DNA from: Streptomyces acidiscabies
Lineage (GTDB): Bacteria > Actinomycetota > Actinomycetes > Streptomycetales > Streptomycetaceae
NCBI RefSeq assembly: GCF_020010905.1
Contig: NZ_JAGJBY010000002.1
Span: forward strand, 682,001 to 746,000
Reading direction: 5' to 3'
Length of the DNA stretch: 64,000 bases
Each line of letters starts with the position of its first letter. The stretch's first letter is position 1. Below are positions 25,522 to 34,365 of the stretch, piece after piece. The notes under the pieces are model-generated. The model was given only the letters and a program-made list of their open reading frames with translations. It searched no databases and was not told the DNA's origin. Both the position numbers and the translations under genes were made by a program.

Positions 25522-25938
25522 ATGGTCGCGCTTGCCACCGCGACGGCCACGGCTCTATTGCTGACCAACTCCCCGTACGCGTGGCAGTCCTCCTCCGGCA
25601 CCCTGTCGAAGATCAAGGTCCGTGCCGACTCCGCTACCACCGTCAACGACCTCGAATGGCGCGACTACGACCGTGCCGACGGTCGTGCCGCCTACTACCA
25701 CTACCGTGGCGGCGTCGCGGAAACCGACTACATCTACCTCAACAAACGGATCCTCGACAGCCGCGAACACGGCACCCGGGACTACCGGCGGGCGACCGCC
25801 GCGCATGAACTCGGGCACGCGCTCGGGTTGTGCCACAAGTCAGGCCGCGTGCTGTCGCTGATGTGGACGTCCGTCGATCCGGTGATCACCGCGCCCACCG
25901 ACACCGATCAGGCCAACTACCGACGGCTGTGGGGTTGA
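25522..25938 (+). CDS. Small secreted zinc-metalloprotease-like protein (HExxHxxGxxH)
   Basis: This 138-residue protein has a hydrophobic N-terminus (about 2-15) that may act as a signal or anchor, then a compact domain. The zinc motif is His95-Glu96-x-x-His99-x-x-Gly102-x-x-His105, followed by Met114 in SLMW as a plausible Met-turn. This is the metzincin/snapalysin-like layout of small Streptomyces neutral proteases. It is short, lacks a propeptide, and its signal lacks a basic n-region. The only usable in-frame start after the previous stop is the ATG at 25522. The next gene begins 4 bp later, implying a pair. Confidence 0.75.
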   Translation: MVALATATATALLLTNSPYAWQSSSGTLSKIKVRADSATTVNDLEWRDYDRADGRAAYYHYRGGVAETDYIYLNKRILDSREHGTRDYRRATAAHELGHALGLCHKSGRVLSLMWTSVDPVITAPTDTDQANYRRLWG

Positions 25939-25942
25939 TGCC

Positions 25943-26497
25943 GTGAAGTACATCCGTCTTCCGGCCGTCGCCGCAGCCGCGACCGCCGTGCTCTGTGCTA
26001 CGGCTGCCGGTGTCTGGTACGCCGGGTCCTCCGGGGGTGACGAGATCGCCAGTGTCTGTGTTCCCGCGTACGAGCGGGACGTCGACAAGGCCGGTTACGT
26101 CGCTGTCGTGGCCGTCGTCACCGTCACCCGTACGGCGGGATACCTGGAGGAGGAACCCGAACTCCCCGGTGGGGTCCTCATGTCCACCCTGCGTGTCGAT
26201 GAACCGCTCAAAGGGACGCCACCCGCCGAGTTGACTGTTGGGCAGGGGGTCGGTCGTACCTCTGAGGGGGGCTATACGACCGACAAACCTGAGAGTTACC
26301 CCGTGCTGTCACCTGGTCATCGGTACGTCGTGGGTACGACCCCGAGTGCCTCGTACCGCGACGGGTGGGTCTGGTTCGCCGTCCCCGCGGATACGGGGCT
26401 CGATGCGCAGCGCGTCCGCTGGGTGAAGGCCGTCGCGGATCAGGTGTCGCCGCATCCCGATCCGCGCTGCACCGGTGACGTCGTCACGAGTCGCTGA
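25943..26497 (+). CDS. Membrane-anchored extracellular protein of unknown function
   Basis: This 184-residue protein has an N-terminal signal-anchor (about 5-27), then an exported beta-rich domain with TLRVDEPLKGTPP and VGQGVGRT, and two Cys (in ASVCVPA and DPRCTG) that could pair. I do not recognise a named family; the VxEPLKG pattern recalls small extracellular proteins that flank secreted proteases. Its GTG start is 4 bp after the metalloprotease-like gene, so the two are probably co-expressed. Its 3' end overlaps the convergent HATPase gene by 14 bp. Confidence 0.7.
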   Translation: MKYIRLPAVAAAATAVLCATAAGVWYAGSSGGDEIASVCVPAYERDVDKAGYVAVVAVVTVTRTAGYLEEEPELPGGVLMSTLRVDEPLKGTPPAELTVGQGVGRTSEGGYTTDKPESYPVLSPGHRYVVGTTPSASYRDGWVWFAVPADTGLDAQRVRWVKAVADQVSPHPDPRCTGDVVTSR

Positions 26498-26837
26498 TCT
26501 CGCACCACACCGTCTTGCGGCCGGCCGCCCACTCCACGCCCCAACGCCGGGCGAGGGCCGTGAGGAGGGCGAGGCCTCGGCCCGACTCGTCGTCCGTGGT
26601 GGCCTGTTGGAGTATCGGGAGGGCGTTGGGGGCGGGGTCCGTGACCTCGATGCGGGTGTGGCCGGGGGCCGTGGGGAGGACGCGGATCGTCACGGGGGTG
26701 CCGTCGCCGACGTGGTCGATCACGTTCGTGATCAGTTCCGTCGCGCACAGGCGGACGTCGTACGAGTGCTCGCGGAGGCGGTGCCGGAGGTCCGGTACCG
26801 CCTTCGGCGTTGCCAACAGGCTGTGCTCGAAGCTCAC
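26484..26837 (-). CDS. RsbW-like ATP-binding protein (HATPase, anti-sigma type)
   Basis: This 117-residue GHKL ATPase-fold protein has an N-box in CATELITNVIDH, a G1-like DPAP segment and a G2-like DDESGRGLALL. Such proteins act as anti-sigma kinases or partners of XRE/DUF397 regulators in Streptomyces. The GTG at 26837 overlaps the stop of the upstream gene by 4 bp (GTGA), indicating translational coupling. No anti-sigma antagonist gene is adjacent. The partner sigma factor is unknown. Confidence 0.85.
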   Translation of the reverse strand: MSFEHSLLATPKAVPDLRHRLREHSYDVRLCATELITNVIDHVGDGTPVTIRVLPTAPGHTRIEVTDPAPNALPILQQATTDDESGRGLALLTALARRWGVEWAAGRKTVWCEISDS

Positions 26838-27055
26838 TTGGGTGCGGCCTCGCGGAGGATGGCGGCGAGGGCCAGGGCGGTGGTGGTGGGGCAGTTGCCG
26901 AGGGAGAGGAGGTTGAGGGGCGGGCTGTAGCGGCTGGCGTAGCTGATGATGTCGAGGCCGAGGGAGGGGAATTGGAGGTTGTGGAGGGCGAGGGCCTGGC
27001 GGAGTTCTTCGACGCAGGCGGGGATGTCGTTGGGGGAGGGGGAGTTGTCGGGCAT
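26834..27055 (-). CDS. Small helical protein of the WhiJ-like cluster
   Basis: This 73-residue protein contains LRQALALHNLQFPSLGLD and PLNLLSLGNCPTTTALALAA. That layout (Leu-rich helix, PSLGLD, then PLxxLGxC) recurs in small actinobacterial proteins encoded beside HATPase and XRE genes, from memory. It is translationally coupled to the HATPase and divergent from the XRE gene. It may be a protein-binding adaptor. No enzymatic motif is seen. Confidence 0.68.
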   Translation of the reverse strand: MPDNSPSPNDIPACVEELRQALALHNLQFPSLGLDIISYASRYSPPLNLLSLGNCPTTTALALAAILREAAPK

Positions 27056-27182
27056 GTGGGGGAGTCGCTTTCTGTGCGGTGTGTGACGAATGCCTCACAG
27101 GGTGTCGTGTTGGCCGCTACCGTGAAAGGGGTTTTGAGTCCGCAGCGCACGCTGCGGAGGGCCCAGTCAAGGGGTGAGGAAC

Positions 27183-28046
27183 ATGGCGCGAGGCAAGGAC
27201 ATCGACGGTTCGGAGGGCGTTTCGACCTTCTACGGCAAGGAGTTGCGCTGGAAGCGGGAGGAGGCGGGGATGTCGCTGGAGGAGTTGCTCGCCGGGAGCT
27301 TCTACGGCAAGACGCACCTCAGCGACATCGAGCGCGGGGAGCGCAGCATGCCGATCGACCTGGCGCGGCATGTGGACCAACGGCTCGGTACGGACGGGTA
27401 CTTCGAGCGGAACTGTGAGGACGTGCGGAAGTCGAGGCGGAAGGGTCACGCCAAGTACTTCGAGAAGGTGCTGGAGGCGGAGAAGTTTGCGCTGACCATC
27501 GAGGAGTGGTGCCCGATCCTGATTCCCGGGCTGCTCCAAACTCCGGCCTACGCGAGGGCAGTTGTCCTGGCGGGGTTTCCGTACTCGACCGACGAGGAGG
27601 TGGAGGAGAAGGTCACCGGCCGCATGGAGCGCGCGGTTCTCTTCGAGCCCGGACGCCGGACCCCGGAGTACTGGGCGATCATGCACGAGTCGCTGATCAC
27701 TGACGCGATCCTGCCGTGCCAGGAGATGGCCGAACAGCTTGACCAGATCGTAGAGTTGGCGGAGCGGCGCCGGATCACTCCGCAACTCATCCTGCGGAAG
27801 TTCGGTGCGCACCCCCTCATGACCGGTCCGGCGATGATCATGACCTTCCCCGACGCCCCACCGTTGTTCTACACGGAGGCGCTGCACAGCGGTGACACCA
27901 TCGATGATCCGGGACTCGTGGTGCAGTACCGCAGGTCGTACGATCTGCTGAGGGCCGCCGCGCTAGCACCGAAGGCGTCTCTGGCCATGATCAAAGCAGC
28001 GGCAGAGGATTACCGAAATGGCAAGCAGCCGAGTCGACTTGAGTGA
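27183..28046 (+). CDS. XRE-family regulator with DUF5753 (WhiJ-like)
   Basis: This 287-residue protein has an N-terminal helix-turn-helix (about 15-70; ELRWKREEAGMSLEELL, TGLSDIERGER-like) and a DUF5753 effector domain starting at LIPGLLQTPAYARAV. It resembles WhiJ and its many Streptomyces paralogues, which act with a DUF397 protein and often an HATPase. The ATG at 27183 is chosen with AAGGGG at 8 nt; a GTG nine bases upstream is possible. Its end overlaps the DUF397 gene by 29 bp. Confidence 0.92.
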   Translation: MARGKDIDGSEGVSTFYGKELRWKREEAGMSLEELLAGSFYGKTHLSDIERGERSMPIDLARHVDQRLGTDGYFERNCEDVRKSRRKGHAKYFEKVLEAEKFALTIEEWCPILIPGLLQTPAYARAVVLAGFPYSTDEEVEEKVTGRMERAVLFEPGRRTPEYWAIMHESLITDAILPCQEMAEQLDQIVELAERRRITPQLILRKFGAHPLMTGPAMIMTFPDAPPLFYTEALHSGDTIDDPGLVVQYRRSYDLLRAAALAPKASLAMIKAAAEDYRNGKQPSRLE

Positions 28047-28215
28047 TGCGCACTGGCTCAAGAGCAGCTACAGCAACGCAGGTGGCGGTAACTGCGTAGA
28101 GACCGCCACCAACCTCCCTGCCCTCGTCTCCGTCCGCGACACCAAACTCCCCCACAGCCCCACCCTCCTCTTCCCCGCCACCGCCTGGACCCCTTTCCTC
28201 GCCTCCCTCGCCTGA
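28018..28215 (+). CDS. DUF397 small protein
   Basis: This 65-residue protein has the DUF397 core HWLKSSYSNAGGGNCVE, VSVRDTK and a terminal hydrophobic W-x-x-F-L-x-x-L. DUF397 proteins are partners, probably antitoxin-like or co-regulatory, of XRE-DUF5753 proteins. The ATG at 28018 has GAGG 9 nt upstream and lies inside the end of the XRE gene, so the two are coupled. Confidence 0.92.
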   Translation: MASSRVDLSDAHWLKSSYSNAGGGNCVETATNLPALVSVRDTKLPHSPTLLFPATAWTPFLASLA

Positions 28216-28257
28216 TCACACCCCCGTCACCAACTCCCGCGCCTCATGGCCGTACAC

Positions 28258-28896
28258 CTAGAGCGCCGAGATGGACCCCGGCGCGCGTTCGGCGCGGCTC
28301 AACGCGCGCAGCACGTTCGTCGCGCCATGGCGCCGCAGCGCGATCCGTGACAGCACGTCCACGACCGTCTCGACGGCCCGCGCCGGGAACTCCGGCGTCG
28401 GCAGCCCGACGCTGTGAGCGAGGTCGTCGGAGTGGACGACGATCTCCAGGGTCCGGCTGGTGATGAAGTCGTCGAGGGTGATCGACCACGGCCCCCAGGT
28501 AGGGCGGCGGACCAGGCGATGCGGCGCGGTGGGCAAAGTGCCCCGCAGTTCCTCGACACACGCGGCGACCCTGGCGGCCAGCATGGCGGGACCGTCGGCT
28601 GCCTCCTCCTCGCCGCCGGAGCGGATGCCCTGGTTGAACGGTGTGTCGAGGTCCGAGCCGATCCAGCTCACCCGCGCGTAGTACTCGTGGATCGAGATGG
28701 CGGGCTCGGAGGGGACCGCCTCGGCCAGCACCGCGGGAATGAAGAAGACCTGCCCGGCCAGGTGGCCCGCCAGCCCCTGGACGCTGAGCTTCGCCAGCGC
28801 CGAGGGCTGGTGCCAACGGTCTGCGACCTCCGGTGCGCCCAGCAGCTTCGCCGCCGTGTCCGCCACGCTGAGGTAGAGCTCCCTGGCCTGCGTCAC
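28258..28896 (-). CDS. Maleylpyruvate isomerase N-terminal/DinB-like domain protein
   Basis: This 212-residue protein has the mycothiol-dependent metalloenzyme fold: an N-terminal helical bundle with LSVQGLAGHLAGQVF containing a metal His, and a later DDFITSRTLEIVVHSDDLAHSVG containing the HxxDL motif. Family members include mycothiol-dependent isomerases and many unassigned proteins; this organism has mycothiol (mca is in this window). The GTG at 28896 follows GAGAGGA. It stands alone between two XRE genes. Confidence 0.82.
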   Translation of the reverse strand: MTQARELYLSVADTAAKLLGAPEVADRWHQPSALAKLSVQGLAGHLAGQVFFIPAVLAEAVPSEPAISIHEYYARVSWIGSDLDTPFNQGIRSGGEEEAADGPAMLAARVAACVEELRGTLPTAPHRLVRRPTWGPWSITLDDFITSRTLEIVVHSDDLAHSVGLPTPEFPARAVETVVDVLSRIALRRHGATNVLRALSRAERAPGSISAL

Positions 28897-28959
28897 CTTG
28901 CTGGTTCCTCTCTCGGCGGTGAGTGTCTGCCGGCGCGGTCGTGACGCACCTGCGCACGC

Positions 28960-29844
28960 TCAGGCCCGTTCCACCCGAACCGCATCCGCCCCCCAACTCG
29001 CCAGCAGCCGCAGCCCCTCCGCGCTGGGGGAGTCCGGCTCCGCGTGGTAGGTCACCAACGTCTGCTCAGGGTCCGCCCCCAGGCTGAACCCCTCGAAGGA
29101 CAAGGTGAGTTCACCAACGAGCGGATGGTTCAGGTGTTTTACGCCGTTCTTCTTCTGCTTGACGTCATGCGCAGCCCACAGCCGCCGGAACTCCTCGCTC
29201 TTGACGGAGAGTTCACCGACGAGGGCGGAGAGCCGAGGGTCGTCGGGATAGCACCCGGCCTCCCAGCGAAGCGTCGCGACGATGTCGCTCGCCTTCTCCT
29301 CCCACGGCGTGAACAGGTCCCGGTAGTCGGGGCGCAGGAAGGTCAGGCGGGCCCAGTTCCGCTCAGCGGCGGGCAGTTCGGACCAGTCGCCGAAGAGAGC
29401 CGCGGCGAGCCGGTTCCACGCGAGGATCTCGGAACGCCGCCCGATGATGTACGCGGGGACACCGTCCATGGCGGTGAGGAGATGGTGCAGGGAGACGCGG
29501 ACCTGCTGAGGCCGCCCACCCCCCGCCTTCTTCTTGTGCTGCTTCGGCTTCGCGAGGTGCATGAGGTGCGCGTGCTCGGCCTCGGTGAGCCGCAGCGTCC
29601 GCGCGATCGAGTCGAGGATCTCCGCCGAGACGTTCCGCCCGTTGCCCTGCTCAAGACGCGTGTAATACGCAACGGACACCCCGGCGAGCTGCGCCAGCTC
29701 CTCCCGCCGCAGCCCGGGTACCCGCCGGTGCCGTCCGTACCCCGAAAGTCCTACGTCCTCCGGCTTCAGCCGGGCCCGCCGGGTCCGCAGAAACTCACTC
29801 AGCTCGGCCCGCCGGTCCAGCCCTGTCGGCAGCTCCTCGTCCAT
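28960..29844 (-). CDS. XRE-family regulator with MmyB-like ligand-binding domain
   Basis: This 294-residue protein has a helix-turn-helix with VPGLRREELAQLAGVSVAYYTRLEQG (about 42-67) and an MmyB-type domain with AYIIGRRSEILAWNRLAAALFGDW. This family binds small hydrophobic ligands and often represses a divergent oxidoreductase gene. The alcohol dehydrogenase starts 180 bp away on the other strand and is the probable target. The ATG at 29844 has GATACT 6 nt upstream, so it may be leaderless. Confidence 0.92.
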   Translation of the reverse strand: MDEELPTGLDRRAELSEFLRTRRARLKPEDVGLSGYGRHRRVPGLRREELAQLAGVSVAYYTRLEQGNGRNVSAEILDSIARTLRLTEAEHAHLMHLAKPKQHKKKAGGGRPQQVRVSLHHLLTAMDGVPAYIIGRRSEILAWNRLAAALFGDWSELPAAERNWARLTFLRPDYRDLFTPWEEKASDIVATLRWEAGCYPDDPRLSALVGELSVKSEEFRRLWAAHDVKQKKNGVKHLNHPLVGELTLSFEGFSLGADPEQTLVTYHAEPDSPSAEGLRLLASWGADAVRVERA

Positions 29845-30024
29845 ACACCCAGTATCAGCCACGTCGTACCGTCGTACGATCCTGATCCTGTCCCCGCCAG
29901 TAGTACGACCAGCGGACGTAGGCAGGGCTGTGACCTGGGTAAACCCTCGACGCCGTGGCACGCTGGAGTACGTGCCCGGCCCGAAGGCAGGCCGGGACAC
30001 CCCCCTCGCTAGGAGAACCTCGGC

Positions 30025-31065
30025 ATGACCACCGTCGCCGCGTACGCCGCACCCGCCGCCAAGGCACCGCTCGCCCGCACCACCATCGAGCGCCGCCCGG
30101 TCGGCGAGTTCGACGTCCAGATCGACATCAAGTTCGCCGGAATCTGTCACTCCGACATCCACCAGGCCCGCGAAGGCTGGGGCACCGCCATCTTCCCGAT
30201 GGTCCCGGGCCACGAGATCGCCGGCGTCGTCTCCGAGGTCGGCCCTGGCGTCACGAAGTACCAGGTCGGCGACCGGGTCGGCGTCGGCTGCATGGTCGAC
30301 TCGTGCGGCGAGTGCGAGAACTGCAAGGCCGGCGTCGAGCAGTTCTGCACGCAGGGCAACGTCGGCACGTACAACGCCATCGGCAAGGACGGCGAGCCCA
30401 CGTACGGCGGCTATTCGCAGCAGGTCGTCGTCACGGAGGGCTTCGTCGTCCGCATCCCCGACGGCCTCGCGCTCGACGTCGCCGCGCCCCTGCTGTGCGC
30501 CGGCATCACCACGTACTCCCCGCTGAAGCACTGGGGCGCGGGCCCCGGCAAGAAGGTAGCCGTCATCGGCCTCGGCGGGCTCGGCCACATGGCCGTCAAG
30601 ATCGGTGCCGCGCTCGGCGCCGAGGTCACCGTCCTCTCGCAGACCCTCAGCAAGAAGGACGACGGCCTCAAGCTCGGCGCCACGCACTACTACGCGACCA
30701 GCGACGCCGACACGTTCAAGCAGCTCGAAGGCGCTTTCGACCTGATCATCTCGACGGTTTCCGCGCCGCTGAACTTCGGCGCCTATCTCTCCCTCCTCAA
30801 GACCGGCGGCGCGATCGTCAACGTCGGCGCCCCCGAGGAGCCCGTCTCCCTCAACCTCTTCTCCCTCATCGGCGGCAACAAGACCCTCGCCGGTTCGATG
30901 ATCGGCGGCATCGCCGAGACCCAGGAGATGCTCGACTTCTGCGCCGAGCACAACCTGGGCTCCGAGATCGAGCTGATCTCGGCGGAGGAGATCAACGAGG
31001 CGTACGAGCGGGTCGTGAACAGCGACGTCCGGTACCGGTTCGTGATCGACGCCGCGACGATCTGA
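30025..31065 (+). CDS. Zinc-dependent NAD(P)-alcohol dehydrogenase (YahK/CAD type)
   Basis: This 346-residue enzyme reduces aldehydes or oxidises alcohols. The catalytic zinc ligands are in GICHSDIH (Cys, His) and GHE, the structural zinc in CGECENCKAGVEQFC (four Cys), and the Rossmann loop in GLGGLGHMAVK. GYSQQVVV and AAPLLCAGITTYSPL are typical of the YahK/cinnamyl-alcohol branch. AGGAG lies 9 nt before the ATG. The divergent MmyB-type regulator probably controls it. Confidence 0.93.
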   Translation: MTTVAAYAAPAAKAPLARTTIERRPVGEFDVQIDIKFAGICHSDIHQAREGWGTAIFPMVPGHEIAGVVSEVGPGVTKYQVGDRVGVGCMVDSCGECENCKAGVEQFCTQGNVGTYNAIGKDGEPTYGGYSQQVVVTEGFVVRIPDGLALDVAAPLLCAGITTYSPLKHWGAGPGKKVAVIGLGGLGHMAVKIGAALGAEVTVLSQTLSKKDDGLKLGATHYYATSDADTFKQLEGAFDLIISTVSAPLNFGAYLSLLKTGGAIVNVGAPEEPVSLNLFSLIGGNKTLAGSMIGGIAETQEMLDFCAEHNLGSEIELISAEEINEAYERVVNSDVRYRFVIDAATI

Positions 31066-31085
31066 CCCTGACGGTCGTACGACGC

Positions 31086-31128
31086 TGAGGCTGGTCCTCC
31101 GGTATCCCCTACCGGAGGACCAGCCTCA
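31086..31128. terminator. Perfect 19-bp terminator hairpin
   Basis: 31086-31104 pairs with 31110-31128 without mismatch around a 5-nt loop. It sits between the convergent dehydrogenase and FecCD genes and overlaps the FecCD stop codon. Confidence 0.88.
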
Positions 31129-32280
31129 TGTTCGTCTCCCCAGCAGCCACAGCAGGTACGGCCCCCCGACCAGCGCGGTGAGGGCCCCCACAGGTATCTC
31201 CACCGGAGGTACTAGTACCCGTGCCACCAGATCCGCCGTCACGAGGACGACCGCCCCGGTCAGCCCCGACGCGACGAGCGGCAGTTGCGGTGTACGAGTG
31301 AGCCTGCGCGCCAGCTGCGGAGACGTGAGCGCCACGAAGCTGATCGGTCCGGCAGCGCCGGTTGCTGCGGCGGCGAGTACTACACCCAGGACCGTCAACC
31401 CCAGCCGCATCCGGTTCACCCGTACCCCTAGTCCCGCAGCGGTATCCGCGTCCAGCCCCAGGGGCCGCACCGCACGGCTCGCCCACACCAGCGCCGGAAG
31501 CGCCAGCAGGAGTACGGCGGCGAGGGGCCGCGCCTGCTCCCAGCCGCGCCCGTTGAGGCTCCCTGTCAGCCACAGCTTGAGCTGCTCGGCGGCGTCCAGC
31601 TCGCTGTCGGCCAGGTACAGCTGGACCACAGCGGAGAGGGCCACCCCGATGCCCACGCCGGTCAGCACGAACCGGTTCGGCTGAAGCCCGTTCCGCCAGG
31701 CCAGGGCGTACACGAGGGCCGCAGCGGCGAGGCCGCCCAGCACGGATACGGCGGGCATCGCGGACGGCGACGAGACGATGCCGGTGGCCAGCGCACCGAC
31801 GGTCGCCGCAGCCGCCCCGTGCCCGACGCCGATCACGTCGGGACTGGCGAGCGGGTTGCGGGTCACGGTCTGGATCAGGGCACCGGAGACACCGAGCGCG
31901 AGCCCCACGAGGGCGCCGACGACGATGCGGGGGACCCGTAGCTCCGTCACCACCAGGTCGTACGGCCCCGGCGTCCCCCTGAGGGCGGACCACACGTCAC
32001 CCGGGGGTACCAGGGTCTGACCCAGACAGGCGGAGGCGAGCATCGCGGCGCCGAGGAGGACGAGGAGGGTGACGGCGACGGCGAGGGAACGCCGGTGGAG
32101 GAGGAGGGAGAGGCGGGGGGTAGGGCGTAGTACCAGGGAGCCAGGGTGTACGCCGCTGGTGGGACCGGCGGGGGTCGGGCGGGCGGGGTTCGGGTCGCCG
32201 GGGTTCTTCGGGGCGCCGGGCAGCGGACCGCCGGGGTTCGGGTTGCCGGGGTCGACCGAAGGTGTGCCGGAGAGCCTCAT
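31126..32280 (-). CDS. FecCD-family siderophore ABC permease (second subunit)
   Basis: This 384-residue permease has about nine membrane helices and the family motifs VPRIVVGALVGLALGVSGA, NPLASPDVIGVGHGAA and GPISFVALTSPQLAR. The first 60 residues are an unusual Pro/Gly/Asn-rich extension with repeated NPG and PNP, before the first helix. It overlaps the upstream permease gene by 4 bp (ATGA). With its partner it would import ferric siderophores; no ATPase gene is present in this operon. Confidence 0.92.
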   Translation of the reverse strand: MRLSGTPSVDPGNPNPGGPLPGAPKNPGDPNPARPTPAGPTSGVHPGSLVLRPTPRLSLLLHRRSLAVAVTLLVLLGAAMLASACLGQTLVPPGDVWSALRGTPGPYDLVVTELRVPRIVVGALVGLALGVSGALIQTVTRNPLASPDVIGVGHGAAAATVGALATGIVSSPSAMPAVSVLGGLAAAALVYALAWRNGLQPNRFVLTGVGIGVALSAVVQLYLADSELDAAEQLKLWLTGSLNGRGWEQARPLAAVLLLALPALVWASRAVRPLGLDADTAAGLGVRVNRMRLGLTVLGVVLAAAATGAAGPISFVALTSPQLARRLTRTPQLPLVASGLTGAVVLVTADLVARVLVPPVEIPVGALTALVGGPYLLWLLGRRT

Positions 32281-33269
32281 ACGACCGCCTTCTTCCGCCG
32301 CACCAGCACCACCAGCACCGGCACCCCCACCAACGCCGTCATCACCCCGGCCGGCACCTCAGCCGGGGCCCGCACCACCCGTCCGGCCACATCCGCGAGG
32401 ACCAGCAGCGCCGCACCCAACAGCGCCGACAGCGGCAACAACGAACGATGCCCTCCCCTGCGTACCAGCCGACGCGCGACATGCGGCACCACCAGCCCCA
32501 CAAACACGATCGGCCCGGCGGCGGCCACAGCGGACGCCGTCAGCAGCGTCGCCCCCAACGCCGCAGCCCCGCGCACGAGTTGCACCCGATGCCCCAGCCC
32601 CCGAGCCGTCTCGTCCCCGAGGGCCAGCGCATCAAGACCCGGCGCGCACACCATCACCAGCACCGCCCCCACCAGCAGAAACGGCAGCATCTGTACGACG
32701 CTCCCAGCGTCCCGCCCGCTGAGCGCACCGACCTGCCAGAACCGGAACTGGTCGAGCGTCGCGGACGACGAGGTGAGGACGACGGTCGTGCCGCCCGCTG
32801 TCATCGCCGCCAACGCCGTGCCCGCGAGGGCGAGTTTGACCGGCGAGGCACCACCCCGGCCGCGCGAGGCGACCGCGTACACGAGACACGCGGCGACGAC
32901 CGCACCCGCGAACGCGAACCACACGTACCCGCTGAAGCCGTTCGCCCAGCCGAACGCGATCGCTGTGACGACACCGGCCGCCGCACCCTGGCTGAGGCCG
33001 AGGATGCCGGGGTCGGCCAGCGGATTCCTGGTGACAGCTTGCAGCGCGGCCCCCGCGAGCCCCAGCGCGGCACCGGCCGTGAGCCCGATCTCGGTGCGGG
33101 GCAGCCGCAGGGACCGTACTACCAGGGCATCAGGGGACTCCCCCTGATGGAGCAGCGCGTCCAGGACCGCCGACGGGGGTACGGCTCTAGTACCTACGGC
33201 GAGGCTGAGCACGACGGCGGCGGCCACCACGAGGGCAGCCGCCGGCCAGACGATCAGGCGCCGGGTCAC
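32277..33269 (-). CDS. FecCD-family siderophore ABC permease (first subunit)
   Basis: This 330-residue permease has LPRTEIGLTAGAALGLAGA, NPLADPGILGLSQGAA and GPIVFVGLVVPHVAR. The GTG at 33269 is the true start because it overlaps the binding-protein stop as GTGA; longer readings add an Arg-rich tail from another frame. It lies between binding protein and second permease in a tightly overlapping operon. Confidence 0.93.
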   Translation of the reverse strand: MTRRLIVWPAAALVVAAAVVLSLAVGTRAVPPSAVLDALLHQGESPDALVVRSLRLPRTEIGLTAGAALGLAGAALQAVTRNPLADPGILGLSQGAAAGVVTAIAFGWANGFSGYVWFAFAGAVVAACLVYAVASRGRGGASPVKLALAGTALAAMTAGGTTVVLTSSSATLDQFRFWQVGALSGRDAGSVVQMLPFLLVGAVLVMVCAPGLDALALGDETARGLGHRVQLVRGAAALGATLLTASAVAAAGPIVFVGLVVPHVARRLVRRGGHRSLLPLSALLGAALLVLADVAGRVVRAPAEVPAGVMTALVGVPVLVVLVRRKKAVV

Positions 33270-34315
33270 TTGGCCAGGTGCTCCGCGAGCTCCCCGACGA
33301 CCAGGCGCGCGGCGGTGGGACCGGCGTTCAGGTACCAGGGGTCGTCGTCGACCTGCACGGCGTGACCCGCCTTGACCCCCTTCATGCCCTTCCACAGCGG
33401 GCCCGCGACCGTGCTCGCCGCGTCCGTCTTCGACGCGTCGCCCTGCACCGAGTAGAAGATCCAGTCGCCGTCCGCCGTATCGATCTTCTCGCTGCTGATG
33501 TCCTGCGAGATGGCCTTGAACTGCTGCGACGCGGGACGGGTGAGACCCATGTCGACAGCGAGCGAGCCCGTGAAGGAGGAGACACCGAACATGCGGGTGC
33601 GGTCAGGGGTGAAGCGGATCATGGAGACGGTGGGGGCATCCTTGACGCCGGACCCCTTGGACTTGGCGTCCGCGACGATGCCGTTCAGCAGGGTCCGCGC
33701 CGCCTGGCCCTTGCCGACCGCGTCCCCCACAAGTATGAGATCGCGCTTCCAGTTGATGCCCTGACCTGCGGTGACGACTGTCGGCGCGATCTTCGACAGC
33801 TTCGGGTACAGGTCGGAGAGCGACTTGTTGACCAGGATCAGGTCCGGCTTCGCCGTCGCGAGGGACTCCAGGTTGGGGGCCTGGCGGGTGCCGGCGTCCG
33901 ACATCTTGGCCAGCTCCGGCTTGTACTGCGGGAACGTAGCGCTCAGGTAGTCAGGTACTAGTCCCGCGTTCGTAGCGCGCGTCGAGGCGGTCGGTACGAC
34001 ACCGAGGGTGAGGAGGTCGTCGAGCTGGCCGGTGCTCAGTACGGCGATCTTCGTGGGCGCCGCCTTGATCGTCGTACTCCCCTCGTAGTGCTTGACCGTC
34101 CTCGGGAAGGTGCCGTCCTTGGCGACGTCCGAGCCCATGCCGGCGGCGAGCGCGGCGGGCGCGGCGGCGGGGCCCTCGGAGGCGCCGGCGACCTTGTTGA
34201 CGCCGCCGGGGGTCTTGGCGTCGGTGGTGCCGTCCGAGTCGGTCGAGCAGCCGGTCAGGACGGTGCCTGCGATGAGGGCGGCGGTCAGGACTGCTGTCGG
34301 CTTGGACGTGCGCAC
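33266..34315 (-). CDS. Iron-siderophore ABC transporter substrate-binding lipoprotein
   Basis: This 349-residue lipoprotein has lipobox TVLTGC (Cys23), then an Ala/Gly-rich linker, and a FepB/BtuF-type fold: KIAVLSTGQLDDLLTLGVVP, LESLATAKPDLILVN and a C-terminal WYLNAGPTAARLVV. The GTG at 34315 has GGAG 7 nt upstream. It is first in an operon with two FecCD permeases and is preceded by a DmdR/IdeR-type iron box, so it should be induced under iron limitation. Confidence 0.93.
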   Translation of the reverse strand: MRTSKPTAVLTAALIAGTVLTGCSTDSDGTTDAKTPGGVNKVAGASEGPAAAPAALAAGMGSDVAKDGTFPRTVKHYEGSTTIKAAPTKIAVLSTGQLDDLLTLGVVPTASTRATNAGLVPDYLSATFPQYKPELAKMSDAGTRQAPNLESLATAKPDLILVNKSLSDLYPKLSKIAPTVVTAGQGINWKRDLILVGDAVGKGQAARTLLNGIVADAKSKGSGVKDAPTVSMIRFTPDRTRMFGVSSFTGSLAVDMGLTRPASQQFKAISQDISSEKIDTADGDWIFYSVQGDASKTDAASTVAGPLWKGMKGVKAGHAVQVDDDPWYLNAGPTAARLVVGELAEHLAK

Positions 34316-34365
34316 GGGGGGACTCCGGGGGGCATAAGGGGCTTGCCCAGGCAAGGGGGTCTCGC

